From Azophilus sp965221755 (GTDB taxonomy: Bacteria > Pseudomonadota > Gammaproteobacteria > Pseudomonadales > Azotimanducaceae), in the NCBI GenBank assembly GCA_965221755.1, contig OZ244921.1, positions 744,001 to 808,000 on the forward strand: 64,000 nt of DNA, read 5' to 3'. Position 1 is the first letter of the stretch; each line of letters begins with the position of its first letter. The position numbers and the translations under genes are program-made. Of this stretch, positions 8,906 through 17,813 are shown one piece after another. The notes beneath the pieces are model-generated. The model worked only from the letters and a program-made list of their open reading frames with translations. It made no database searches and was not told where the DNA came from.

Positions 8906-10102
8906 TTACAGCACCCCTTCGTTGATGCTCGTGATGGCCAGAATGATGCCCACCATGATGGTCCCGAGGAAGCCGCCGATCAAGAGGATCGCCAAGGGCT
9001 CCACCAGGTTCAGGAAGCGCTTCATGCGCCGGCTGCTGTTCTCTTCGTAGAGCGTCGCCAGCGAGCGCAGCATTGCCGCCAGTTGGCCGGACTGCTCGCC
9101 GACCCGGACCAGATTGTAACCCGTCGCCGTCAGGGCGTCCCTTCGCTCCAAGGCCTCGGACAGCGCCGCCCCGCTGCGCACGTCGCCGGCGGCCTGCTCC
9201 AGCCCGCTGCGCCGCCGGGAGATGCGGATGCCGCGCAGCGCCAAGCCCAAGGCGTCCATAAGCTCGACACGGCTGGTGAGCATGGCGCTCATCACGGATG
9301 CCCAACGGGCGGTGTCGGCTTCGGAGAACCAGTCCTTGAGCACCGGCAGCAGCGACAGCAGGTCGAACAGGCGCTGCCGGAAGGCCGCTTGGCGCAGGAG
9401 CAGCAGGGCCGCGGCCACGGCGCCGCCGGCAACGGCAAACACCAGGACGCTGTTGTCGTTGAACCACAGCCCGGTGCGCAGGACGGCTTCGGCAAGCAGC
9501 GGCAGGTCGTTGCCCTCGTCCAGCAGATTGGAAAAGCGCGGCACGACGAACACGAAGACGAACATCACCGCCGCCAGGCCGGCCACGATCAGGATGGCCG
9601 GATAGGCCAGCGCGCCGCGAAAGTCGGCGGCCACCTTGTTGTCGTACTCAAGCTGGGAGACGGCTTGGCGCAGGGCATCCGCCAGACGGCCGCTGAGCTC
9701 GCCCGCTTCCACGAGTTGCAGGACGTAGTCCGGCAGGGGCAGATTGCAGGCGCGCAGAGCCGACAGGAAGCTCTCGCCCCGGCCGAGCCGGGTGGCCATG
9801 TTGGCAAAGGCCTCCGCCAAGGCGGGATGGTGGCTGCCGCGGCCCTGCGCCAGCACCGCATCGCTTAAGGAGACGCCCGCCTCCAGCAAGGTCGCCAGCT
9901 CATGCAGGGCGACCACAACTTCCTGCGCCCGCAGCCGACGCCGCAAAAGGCCGGCTGCGGGCGCCGCCCGCTCGCTCACGTCCACCACCGTTTGGCCGTT
10001 GACGTTCAACCGGCGCACGGCCTCCGAGGCGGAGTCGGCCACCATGCAGCCTTGGTGCAGGTTGCCCTGGCGGTCGGCGTACTCGTAATCGAACTCAGGC
10101 AT
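8906..10102 (-). CDS. gspF: Type II secretion inner-membrane platform protein F
   Basis: The start at ATG 10102 gives MPEFDYEYADRQG, the usual GspF opening, and 398 residues; a longer frame to 10168 is possible. Two T2SSF domains are visible, each with a Gly-rich helix motif (LLEAGVSLSDAVL and LVEAGELSGRLADALRQ; later VRVGEQSGQLAAML), plus three membrane segments (about 165-185, 215-235 and a C-terminal one with PLAILLIGGFLGTIMVGI). GspF is the polytopic core of the assembly platform and contacts GspE. Confidence 0.93.
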   Translation of the reverse strand: MPEFDYEYADRQGNLHQGCMVADSASEAVRRLNVNGQTVVDVSERAAPAAGLLRRRLRAQEVVVALHELATLLEAGVSLSDAVLAQGRGSHHPALAEAFANMATRLGRGESFLSALRACNLPLPDYVLQLVEAGELSGRLADALRQAVSQLEYDNKVAADFRGALAYPAILIVAGLAAVMFVFVFVVPRFSNLLDEGNDLPLLAEAVLRTGLWFNDNSVLVFAVAGGAVAAALLLLRQAAFRQRLFDLLSLLPVLKDWFSEADTARWASVMSAMLTSRVELMDALGLALRGIRISRRRSGLEQAAGDVRSGAALSEALERRDALTATGYNLVRVGEQSGQLAAMLRSLATLYEENSSRRMKRFLNLVEPLAILLIGGFLGTIMVGIILAITSINEGVL

Positions 10103-10205
10103 GGGAGGCAGGCCTTGGTGAAGGGAAAGAGCGCCGGTTGCCTTGGCGGTCGGCGCAATCGCAGTCAAAAAAAGCCATGGGAGGCACGGAACTGCGGGAC
10201 GCCGC

Positions 10206-11924
10206 CTAGGTCAAGGTCAGGCGCGTGACTTCATCCAAGGTGGTCCGGCCGTGGGAGGCCTTGATGAGGCCGTCCTGAAACAGCGTCCGGCAGCCTTGGG
10301 CGCGGGCGAAGCGCTTGAGTTCGTTAAGGGTCGCGCCGGCCACGATCATGTCCTGCATCTCGCCGCTCATGGACACGAGTTCATAGATGCCGATGCGGCC
10401 TCGGTAGCCGGTCTGCTGGCAGGCATCGCAACCCACGGCCCGCACCCACCGATCGCCGAGCATCCCCTCGGGCATGGCGGCAAGCTGCTCGGCCAGGTAG
10501 CTGGGCGGCAAAACCGGCTCCGCGCATCGGGAGCAGGGTTTGCGCACCAGGCGCTGGGCCTGCACGCCGCGAATGGGGGAGGCCACCAGGAACGGCTCGA
10601 CGCCCATGTCGATCAGCCGGGTGAAGCTGGAGATGGCGTCGTTGGTGTGCACCGTGGAGAGCACGATGTGCCCGGTGAGGGCCGATTGAATGGCGATTTC
10701 CGCGGTCTCCAAGTCGCGGATCTCGCCGATCATTATGGTGTCCGGGTCTTGGCGCAGAATGGCGCGCAGGGCCCGGGCGAAGGTGTAGCCAATCTCCGCA
10801 TGGGTTTGAATCTGGGTGATGTTGGGCATCTGGCACTCAACGGGATCCTCAACGGTGATGATCTTGCGCACCCCGTCGTCGGATTCCTCCAAGGCGGCGT
10901 AAAGCGTGGTGGACTTGCCGGAGCCGGTGGGGCCGGTGACCAGGATGATGCCGTTGCTGGCGCCGAGCCAGCCGCTGAACAGCTCCAGATGATCCGGCTC
11001 CATGCCCAAGTTCCTAAGCTTCAAGTCCTCGCGCTCCTTGGGCAGCAGGCGCAGCACCACCGACTCCCCGAAGGCGCAGGGCACGGTGGAGACGCGCACG
11101 TCCATCTCCCGGCCCGCGATGCGGGCGGTGATGCGTCCATCCTGGGGCAGGCGGCGCTCGGCGATGTCGATGCCGGAGATGAGCTTGATGCGCGAAGCCA
11201 CCGCCGGAAAGCGCTCGATGGGCTGGGTGAGCCGGGTGTGCAGCACCCCATCGACGCGCAGGCGCACGGCGAAGTTCTCCTCGCTCGGCTCCACGTGGAT
11301 GTCCGAGGCTTCCATGTCCACGGCCTGGGAGAGCAGGTTGTTGACCAGCTCGATCACCGGCGCCTCCTCCGCCATTTCGCGCAACTGCTTGGCGTTGTCG
11401 CCGGCGAACAGGCTCTCGATGGCCCGCTCCTTGCGCACGAAGTCCAGGAGGCGGTCGATCTGGTGGTTGGCCGCCAAGTGCAAGGCAACCGGCTGGTCCG
11501 GGTAAAAGTAGTCGAGCGCCTCGAACAGGGCGTCGTCCAGAATGTCCCGGGCGATGCATTGCAGCTCACCGTCCGCCTGCCACAGCAGCACGGCGCGGTC
11601 GAGGAACCACTCCAGCTTGATGGGCGACCCCGCCATGAACTGATAGACCTCCAGACTGTCCGGCAGCTCCTCGCTGTGGCGCAGGTAGGCGAGGCCCGAA
11701 CGCTCGGCGAGAATCCGCAGCAGCAGGTCTTCGGATATGGCGCCCACCCGCACCAGCAACGCCCACAGGCGGCCACCGGCGGCCTGCTGGATCTGCGCCG
11801 CCCGGTCCAAGTCGTCGGCTTGAACGTGGCCCTGTTCGACCAGATGGGCGCCAAGCTCCCGTTCCGAAACCATGAGTTCCCGGACTTGGCGGCGTTCAAC
11901 GATGTCAGTGGCGGTCTGCGGCAT
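10206..11924 (-). CDS. gspE: Type II secretion ATPase E
   Basis: GspE is the hexameric ATPase that drives pseudopilus assembly from the cytoplasmic side. ATG 11924 gives 572 residues; the frame runs open for another 666 bases upstream but that part is repeat DNA. An N-terminal GspE/PilB domain (about 1-190) precedes the motor: Walker A GPTGSGKSTT near 330, the Asp box around TVEDPVE, Walker B MIGEIRD, and His boxes (LSTVHTNDA). A zinc-binding tetracysteine (CSRC and CDAC, near residues 470 and 500) is present. It is the first gene of the operon in this window. Confidence 0.95.
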   Translation of the reverse strand: MPQTATDIVERRQVRELMVSERELGAHLVEQGHVQADDLDRAAQIQQAAGGRLWALLVRVGAISEDLLLRILAERSGLAYLRHSEELPDSLEVYQFMAGSPIKLEWFLDRAVLLWQADGELQCIARDILDDALFEALDYFYPDQPVALHLAANHQIDRLLDFVRKERAIESLFAGDNAKQLREMAEEAPVIELVNNLLSQAVDMEASDIHVEPSEENFAVRLRVDGVLHTRLTQPIERFPAVASRIKLISGIDIAERRLPQDGRITARIAGREMDVRVSTVPCAFGESVVLRLLPKEREDLKLRNLGMEPDHLELFSGWLGASNGIILVTGPTGSGKSTTLYAALEESDDGVRKIITVEDPVECQMPNITQIQTHAEIGYTFARALRAILRQDPDTIMIGEIRDLETAEIAIQSALTGHIVLSTVHTNDAISSFTRLIDMGVEPFLVASPIRGVQAQRLVRKPCSRCAEPVLPPSYLAEQLAAMPEGMLGDRWVRAVGCDACQQTGYRGRIGIYELVSMSGEMQDMIVAGATLNELKRFARAQGCRTLFQDGLIKASHGRTTLDEVTRLTLT

Positions 11925-12062
11925 GGCAGCAGCGGCGCGCGATGCGCGGCCCAAGCGGTTTGGAGGCTTAAGTTTGCCACAATTCAGCGTCGATGCCTTG
12001 GCGCCTCTCGATCGCCTGTTGGCCGCCTCTTGATCGGCGGCTTCGTCGGCAGGCGCGGGTCT

Positions 12063-12207
12063 GGGAAACCGGTCGGAACCTGACCCGCGCAACGCGCGCA
12101 GCGGGTTCGCCTGTGCGGGCTTAAGAAACATCTCGGAACCTGACCCACGCATAAAGGCGCGGAGTTTCGCGGCAGCGAAACTCCATCCGCGACCGTCAGG
12201 TCGCGCC
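12063..12207 (+). repeat. Dispersed hairpin repeat, copy A
   Basis: Two head-to-tail units carry the family word CGGAACCTGACCC. The second unit continues into a perfect hairpin GGAGTTTCG-CGGCAG-CGAAACTCC (12161-12184) and a second hairpin CGCGACC-GTCA-GGTCGCG (12188-12205). The same modules recur near 23.1, 39.5, 52.8, 59.4 and 60.8 kb. Confidence 0.85.
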
Positions 12208-12244
12208 TTGACGGTCGCACCAATACAACTATGGTAATGACCAT
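12208..12244 (+). promoter_or_regulatory. Promoter with overlapping palindrome before antitoxin remnant
   Basis: TTGACG (12208-12213) and TATGGT (12230-12235) are separated by 16 bases. The palindrome ATGGT-AATG-ACCAT (12231-12244) overlaps the -10 element, the arrangement used by toxin-antitoxin operons for autorepression. It lies about 90 bases before the Phd/YefM-like remnant. Confidence 0.45.
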
Positions 12245-12332
12245 GGTTCCATAAGTCTGGCCCGCACGGTCCTCCCGTCGGCTTTGCCAGCAAAACGGCA
12301 GCCTTGGAATTCGCATCGGGCGGGGGAATTTC

Positions 12333-12565
12333 GTGAATGGCATCCAGGCTTCGCAGTTCAAGGCCAAATGCCCGGCGTTGACGAATGCGGTGGCGCCAAT
12401 CGGCGAATCGCCGACCATCGCCCGGAACGGCAAGCCGGTGGCGGCGCTTGCGGCGGGCGGGCGCAAAGGGAACGCTTTGGCCGGGCTTCAGCGCGGCGCG
12501 GCGCGGCGCAAGTTCCTGGCGACGTCGTTTCGCCGCTTGACGATCCTTGGGAAGCAAACGCTTGA
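12333..12565 (+). pseudogene. Frameshifted Phd/YefM-family antitoxin remnant
   Basis: The GTG at 12333 follows a GGGGGA ribosome site. The frame encodes IQASQFKAKCPALTNAV and then TIARNGKPVAALAAGG, the DNA-binding N-terminal pattern of Phd/YefM antitoxins (S.FKA.C...l..V and I...GKPVA.L). The matching C-terminal part, GDVVSPLDDPWEANA followed by a stop at 12565, is in another frame, so a frameshift near 12470-12490 has split the gene. No PIN, RelE or Doc-like toxin follows. It is therefore probably a dead antitoxin from a lost module. Confidence 0.6.
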
Positions 12566-12632
12566 TTTCGCTTGCCGCGCGGACCTGCAACGCTTGGACG
12601 CGACGCTCCAGGCGGGCTGACGGCCCCAGCCG

Positions 12633-14099
12633 ATGATGTCCACATCCGCCGTCGTGCTCACCACTTTGGTCGCCTACAAGCTGGTGCTCATCGGCATCGG
12701 CTTGTGGGCCAAGTCGCGCAACCGCGACGAGGCGGACTTCTTCCTCGGCGGCCGGGGCTTGGGGCCTTGGGTGGCGGGGCTGTCCTACGCGGCAAGCACC
12801 TCCTCGGCCTGGGTCATCCTCGGCTTCTCCGGATTCGTCTATGCCGTGGGCTTAAGCGCCCTGTGGATGGTGCCCGGCATCTGGGCAGGCTATGCGGTGG
12901 CGTGGCTGGCGTTCGGACGGCGGCTGCGGGAGGAGTCCCTCGCCCATGACCAGCTCACCCTGACCGACTTCCTGCTGCAGGACGCCGCCCCCCGGCAGCG
13001 GGCGGCGGCGGCAGCGCTGGCCGCAGCGCTGGTGATCGGCTGCTTCGTGTTCTACATCGCGGCCCAGTTCGATGCCGCCGGCAAGGCCTTGGCGGAGCAC
13101 TTCGCGCTGTCCGTGGCCCAAGCCGTGGTGCTCGGCGCCCTGATCGTGGCGGTCTATTCGATGCTGGGCGGCTATTGGGCCGTGTCCGTCACCGACACCT
13201 TGCAAGCGGTCATCATGATGCTGGTCGCCATTGGCGTGCCGCTGGCCGCATTGACCGCCGCCGGCGGCCCGGCGGCGGTGTTGGGCACGTTGGCCGAGCG
13301 GATGCCGCCAGCCTACCTGCAGATCACCGGCGGCCATTCAGCGCTGATCTTCGTCGGCTTTGTCGTCGGAGCGCTGGGCATGTCGCTCGGCACCTTCGGA
13401 CAGCCGCATCTGCTCAGCCGGCTGATGGCGATACGCGGCGAACGGGAGCGGCTGCGCGGCTTTGCCATCGTCATCAGCTGGGGCGTGGCGGTGTTTCTCG
13501 GCATGATCGCGCTGGGGCTCTCCGGGCGGGCGCTCATGCCGGATCTGGCCAACGGCGAGGCGCTGTTCTACCGCGCCGCCACCGACTACCTGCCCGCCGT
13601 GCTGGCCGGGGTGGTGGTGGCCGCCACCCTGTCGGCGGTGATGTCCACCGTGGACTCGATCCTGCTGGCCGCCTCCGGCGCCGTGGCCCATGACCTCGGC
13701 GTCAACCGCCGCTTTCCCGCAAGGCAACTGCTGATCTCGCGCACGGTCACCTTCGCCGTGGCGGTGCTGGCGGTGGCGCTGACGCTGTCGCTCCCGGACA
13801 CCATATTCAACCGGGTGCTGTTCGCCTGGTCGGCGCTCGGCGCGGCCTTCGGCCCCATCGTGGTCTGGCGGGTGATGGGCCGCCTGGTTCCCGCTGGAAC
13901 GGCGCTGGCCTGCATGCTGACGGGGTTCGGCACAACCGTGCTGTTCCACGCCCTGGGCGCGGCGCCAGCGACCGACGGCCTGCTGTCGCAGGCCGCGCAC
14001 CTGCCCGGCGACCCCTTCGAGCGGGCCTTGCCTTGGCTGCCGCCTCTCTTGATCCTGACGCTTTGGGCCGGCAGCCGCCGCGAGGATGGCCGCAAGTAA
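12633..14099 (+). CDS. Sodium:solute symporter (SSS family, PutP-like)
   Basis: The 488-residue protein is nearly all membrane helices (about 13), with the SSS-family opening (YKLVLIGIGLWAKSRNRDEADFFLGGRGLG) and the conserved segments WVAGLSYAASTSSAWVILGF, GALGMSLGTFGQPHLLSRLM and ATLSAVMSTVDSILLAASG. The closest well-known family members are Na+/proline symporters, but substrate cannot be settled from sequence. It stands 533 bases downstream of gspE on the other strand, after the antitoxin remnant, and shows normal high-GC codon use. Confidence 0.88.
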   Translation: MMSTSAVVLTTLVAYKLVLIGIGLWAKSRNRDEADFFLGGRGLGPWVAGLSYAASTSSAWVILGFSGFVYAVGLSALWMVPGIWAGYAVAWLAFGRRLREESLAHDQLTLTDFLLQDAAPRQRAAAAALAAALVIGCFVFYIAAQFDAAGKALAEHFALSVAQAVVLGALIVAVYSMLGGYWAVSVTDTLQAVIMMLVAIGVPLAALTAAGGPAAVLGTLAERMPPAYLQITGGHSALIFVGFVVGALGMSLGTFGQPHLLSRLMAIRGERERLRGFAIVISWGVAVFLGMIALGLSGRALMPDLANGEALFYRAATDYLPAVLAGVVVAATLSAVMSTVDSILLAASGAVAHDLGVNRRFPARQLLISRTVTFAVAVLAVALTLSLPDTIFNRVLFAWSALGAAFGPIVVWRVMGRLVPAGTALACMLTGFGTTVLFHALGAAPATDGLLSQAAHLPGDPFERALPWLPPLLILTLWAGSRREDGRK

Positions 14100-14134
14100 G
14101 GGCTCGCCAAACTTCGAGAGGGAACAATAGACTG

Positions 14135-15436
14135 GTGAACAAGAGGGGTGGCGATGGTCGCCAAATGCAGCCCGACGCCTTTTCAGGCTCTTACAAGGCC
14201 TATTTCCTCGGCATTCTGGTGCTCACATACACGTTCAACTTCATCGATCGGACGATATTTTCGATCCTGATCCCACCCATCAAGGCCGAATTGGAACTCT
14301 CGGATACGCAACTGGGGCTGGTGGGCGGCATCGCGTTTGCCTTGTTCTACAGCACGCTCGGGCTGCCGATCGCAAAATGGGCTGACCGCGGCAATCGGGT
14401 CAACATCATTGCCTTGTGCCTATCGGTGTGGAGTGCGATGACCGCCGCCGGCGCCCTCGTGACGAACTTCTGGCATCTGCTCGCGGTGCGCATTGGCGTA
14501 GCCATCGGCGAAGCCGGCGGCACGCCGCCCGCACACTCCATCATCGGCGACCTGTACGAGCCTCGGCGCCGGACCACCGCAGTGTCCATCTACCAAATTG
14601 GCTCGCCGCTGGGTGCCGCATTGGGTCTCATTGTCGGCGGGTGGGCGGCCGATAACTTTGGCTGGCGAAACGCACTGCTGATCGTTGGGTTGCCGGGATT
14701 GCTGCTGGCGCTCCTGCTCCGCGCCACTCTGCGCGAACCGCCTCGGGGCATGTCCGAAGCCAAGACAACGGCTGCGGAGGCATCGACCGTTTTCGGCGTC
14801 GCAAGGCTTCTGTGGGCTCGCCGCACCTATCGCTACATGATCACGGGCACGGCATTCACTTCGATCGCAAGCTATGCGCATATCCAATGGACCCCGGCCT
14901 TCCTGGTGCGCTCCCATGAATTGGGCCTATCGACAATCGGCTTTGTGCTGGGCGCTTTCAGTCTTGTCGGAGGGGTGTTGGGCGTGGCAGCGGGAGGCTA
15001 CCTGTCGGACCGGCTTGCCGAGCGCGACCCGAAGTGGTGGATGTTGACCCCCGGGTTCGGGATCCTCATCGGCCTGCCCTTCGCGATGGCGGCCTTGCTG
15101 CTGACGGACATCACCTTGGTGCTGGTCTGCCTGTTCATCCCATCGTTGACAACAGCCATCTATCCGGGGCCAACCTTTGCGACGGCGCAAAAGCTCGTCG
15201 GCGTGAAAATGCGGGCAATGGCGGTGGCTTTCTCCCTCTTCGTCGTGACCATGGTGGGGCTGGGCATCGGCCCGCTGCTCGTTGGCGGAATCAGCGACCT
15301 GCTGAGCGCGACCTACGGGGAGGATTCATTGCGCGTGTCCCTGCTCTGGATACAGCTGCTCAAACTGCTCTCCGGCTCTTTCTACATTTTAGCTGCAAGC
15401 TCAATCGCGGCGGACTTGAAACGGGCACCCGATTAA
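14135..15436 (+). CDS. Major facilitator superfamily transporter (Spinster-like)
   Basis: GTG 14135 after GAGAGGGA gives 433 residues; ATG 14165 is the other likely start (MQPDAFSGSYKAYFLGIL). Twelve helices are apparent. TM1 has NFIDRTIFSILIPPIKAEL and the TM2-TM3 loop has GLPIAKWADRGNRVN, the MFS motif A as found in Spinster-like carriers. These often move organic acids or lipids. Base composition here already drops relative to the genes before it, and the TonB receptor follows in the same direction, so it may be the inner-membrane partner of that uptake system. Confidence 0.85.
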   Translation: MNKRGGDGRQMQPDAFSGSYKAYFLGILVLTYTFNFIDRTIFSILIPPIKAELELSDTQLGLVGGIAFALFYSTLGLPIAKWADRGNRVNIIALCLSVWSAMTAAGALVTNFWHLLAVRIGVAIGEAGGTPPAHSIIGDLYEPRRRTTAVSIYQIGSPLGAALGLIVGGWAADNFGWRNALLIVGLPGLLLALLLRATLREPPRGMSEAKTTAAEASTVFGVARLLWARRTYRYMITGTAFTSIASYAHIQWTPAFLVRSHELGLSTIGFVLGAFSLVGGVLGVAAGGYLSDRLAERDPKWWMLTPGFGILIGLPFAMAALLLTDITLVLVCLFIPSLTTAIYPGPTFATAQKLVGVKMRAMAVAFSLFVVTMVGLGIGPLLVGGISDLLSATYGEDSLRVSLLWIQLLKLLSGSFYILAASSIAADLKRAPD

Positions 15437-15484
15437 CGCGCCTTGACCGTGCGCGGGGACGGTTTCAAAAAAATCAATGTCGGA

Positions 15485-15506
15485 TTGCGAATTTATCGAT
15501 TCGCAA
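15485..15506. promoter_or_regulatory. Palindrome upstream of the TonB receptor gene
   Basis: Perfect inverted repeat TTGCGAAT-TTATCG-ATTCGCAA, about 120 bases before the receptor start. No T-run follows, so an operator is more likely than a terminator of the MFS gene. Confidence 0.4.
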
Positions 15507-15560
15507 CATGGCCAGGTTGCGATATGGTCTAAGTCAATATCGAAAGCCGTCATAGTCTGA

Positions 15561-15577
15561 GATGGTTGAAAACCATC
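15561..15577. promoter_or_regulatory. Second palindrome upstream of the TonB receptor gene
   Basis: Perfect inverted repeat GATGGTT-GAA-AACCATC, 46 bases before the ATG at 15624. Two palindromes of different sequence in one 187-base leader suggest regulated expression of the receptor. Confidence 0.4.
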
Positions 15578-15623
15578 CCGAATCGGTGTTTCGGATCGGT
15601 CCATTGGCGATGGGGGAGAGATT

Positions 15624-17741
15624 ATGAGGATAGGATCGTGCGCCGCATTGATATTCACCATGCTCGCCATTGCAACTCCTGCCACGGAAGCGTTCGCCGA
15701 GAGCGATGTCACCATTGAGGAAATCGTCGTGACGGCCCAGCGACGGGAACAGCAATTGTCGGACGTGCCGCTTTCGATTACCGCTTTGGGCGGTGAGTAC
15801 TTGGAAAGCACCTTGATTTCGGAGACGCGCAATCTTCAGTTCGTCACCCCTGGATTGACATGGTCCGCATCGGGGCCCTTTGCGCAACCGACGATTCGAG
15901 GAGTCGGCACCTCCATCACTGGCCTCGGGGCAAGCCCCAACGTGGCGCTGTACGTGGATGGCATCTACAACCCCATGCAGGCCACCGGGCTGTTTGAGTT
16001 TCATAATATCGAGCGCATTGAGGTGCTCAAAGGGCCGCAAGGCACGCTGTTTGGCCGCAACGCCACCGGGGGAGCGATACGCATCATCACCAAGGATCCG
16101 CAGCGGGATCCTGCGCTGTTTCTCAGCGCCGGGGCCGGAGAAAAAGGCTTGCTTGAGAGCAGCGGCTACTTGACGGGCGGACTTAGCGACAATCTCGCTG
16201 CGGATTTTGCCTACGCCGTTACGCAGGACGATGGCTACTACCAAGATATCGTCACAGGGGCAAAGCTTGCTGAACGTGACCAACTGGCGTTGCGATCAAA
16301 GATTTTGCTCCAGCCCAGCGAAGCGGTCAAATTCGTGCTGTCGGGGTACTATTCGGAGCAGAATGACGACTCTCCCTATGCCACCCAAGCCATTGACGGG
16401 AACCTGCAGGCACTGGCAATGGACCCGGACACGCCGCAGCCAAGCGGCCCGTTCCAAGTCGCGCATTCGTTTGCGCCCGAAATCACATCGGAGGCCGCAA
16501 TGTTCGGTCTGAGGGCCGAATTCGAGCTTGCTTCCGCAGTGATCACTTCGATCTCAGCATATACGAATCAAGACTCGAACGCGGTCGCGGATGGCGACGG
16601 ATCCGTTCTGCCACTGCTCGGTTTCGATTTCCCGACCGAGAACGAAACGTTCCAGCAGGAGCTCACCATAGCCTCTGTTGACTCCGGCGAAGCACTGCGC
16701 TGGATTGTCGGCGCCTTCTATCTGAAAGACGAGAACAGTCGAGACTACTTTCGGTTGACTTTGGGCAGCAACGTCCTTGAACTCGTCGGTTCAGGAACCT
16801 TCAACACCAAGCTCAACGCGCAGGCGTGGGCCCTGTTCGGCGAGTTGACCCACGACTTCACCGAACGGCTTTCGGTCACTGCCGGGCTGCGCTACAGCGA
16901 GGAAAAACAAACCCAAGGCTACCGGGCAAGGCATCCGGACTACTCGGACAAATGGGACGATCTATCTCCCCGCATCTCCGTCACCTATGCGGTCAACGAC
17001 GCCACCAACCTCTACGCCACCTATTCCGAGGGCTTCAAAAGCGGCACCTTCAATTCCAACAGCAGCGCTGTGGCGCCAGAGGAGATTTCGGCTTACGAAG
17101 TGGGGATAAAGAGCCGTCCCACAGATCGTTTGTCGGTCAATGCGTCCGCCTTCCACTACGATTACCAAGATATTCAAATACAGGCCTACTTGGGTGACAG
17201 CACTGCGGTTACCCAACTCCAAAACGCCGCCGAGGCCAACATCAAGGGTTTGGAGCTGGAAGTCCTGGCCAAGCTGTCGGCGGGATTCAGCGCGCGTCTG
17301 GGCGCCGCTTTCACGGATGCGGAGTACGACAGCTTTCCCGGCGCAACCACGCTCGATCCCATCCCGGGAGGAGGCAACGTCGGCCGGCGCATCGACGCTT
17401 CGGGGAACCGGATGATTCGCACGCCCAAGTTCACGCTCAACGCAGGGTTGAGCTACCAGACCTTGTTGCAGGGCGGCGAGTTGCACATGGCCGCCAATGT
17501 CTTCGTCTCCAATCGCTTCCACTGGGATGTGGCGAATCGCTTGGACCAAGGCGCCTACGAGATGATCAACGCCCGAGCCTCCTGGACAACGCCCAATGAG
17601 AGGATGCGGTTCTCCGTATGGGGCGAGAACCTTGCCGACGCACGCATGGGGCTCTGGGTGGGGTCCTCAACAAGGGGCGATCGCGTGGCATGGGCAAGAC
17701 CCCGGATTTTCGGAGCGACCGTCGAGTTGTTCGTGAACTGA
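15624..17741 (+). CDS. TonB-dependent outer-membrane receptor
   Basis: ATG 15624 follows a strong GGGGGAGAG site. The 705-residue protein has a signal peptide ending near residue 26 (TEAFAES), a TonB box EEIVVTAQRREQ, a plug domain to about 160 (with VEVLKGPQGTLFGRNATGG-type motif, here IEVLKGPQGTLFGRNATGG) and a C-terminal beta-barrel ending in the aromatic strand VELFVN. Receptors with this EIVVTAQ/GRNATGG signature are numerous in sphingomonad- and marine-type degraders and take up substrates larger than porin limits. It opens the lower-GC catabolic island; the substrate is probably the same lipid-like acid the following enzymes handle. Confidence 0.95.
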   Translation: MRIGSCAALIFTMLAIATPATEAFAESDVTIEEIVVTAQRREQQLSDVPLSITALGGEYLESTLISETRNLQFVTPGLTWSASGPFAQPTIRGVGTSITGLGASPNVALYVDGIYNPMQATGLFEFHNIERIEVLKGPQGTLFGRNATGGAIRIITKDPQRDPALFLSAGAGEKGLLESSGYLTGGLSDNLAADFAYAVTQDDGYYQDIVTGAKLAERDQLALRSKILLQPSEAVKFVLSGYYSEQNDDSPYATQAIDGNLQALAMDPDTPQPSGPFQVAHSFAPEITSEAAMFGLRAEFELASAVITSISAYTNQDSNAVADGDGSVLPLLGFDFPTENETFQQELTIASVDSGEALRWIVGAFYLKDENSRDYFRLTLGSNVLELVGSGTFNTKLNAQAWALFGELTHDFTERLSVTAGLRYSEEKQTQGYRARHPDYSDKWDDLSPRISVTYAVNDATNLYATYSEGFKSGTFNSNSSAVAPEEISAYEVGIKSRPTDRLSVNASAFHYDYQDIQIQAYLGDSTAVTQLQNAAEANIKGLELEVLAKLSAGFSARLGAAFTDAEYDSFPGATTLDPIPGGGNVGRRIDASGNRMIRTPKFTLNAGLSYQTLLQGGELHMAANVFVSNRFHWDVANRLDQGAYEMINARASWTTPNERMRFSVWGENLADARMGLWVGSSTRGDRVAWARPRIFGATVELFVN

Positions 17742-17813
17742 AGCCAGCGGTTATGATGCATCCTTTTGGCGTTCCTGCACGGACGCCCATGGGATCAACG
17801 GCAGGGTGGAATT

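Larger units (their letters stand above)
11925..12332. other. Intergenic region with dispersed repeat and promoter-like site
   Basis: Between gspE and the antitoxin remnant there is no gene. It holds a two-unit copy of the dispersed hairpin repeat (12063-12207) and, just after it, a sigma70-like promoter with an overlapping palindrome (12208-12244). The promoter of the gsp operon should also lie here, but no clear minus-strand match was found. Confidence 0.6.

Noticed and set aside
11925..12590. N-terminal extension of gspE to 12590
   Set aside because: The added 222 codons come from repeat DNA and do not look like a GspE domain; ATG 11924 gives the normal family start.
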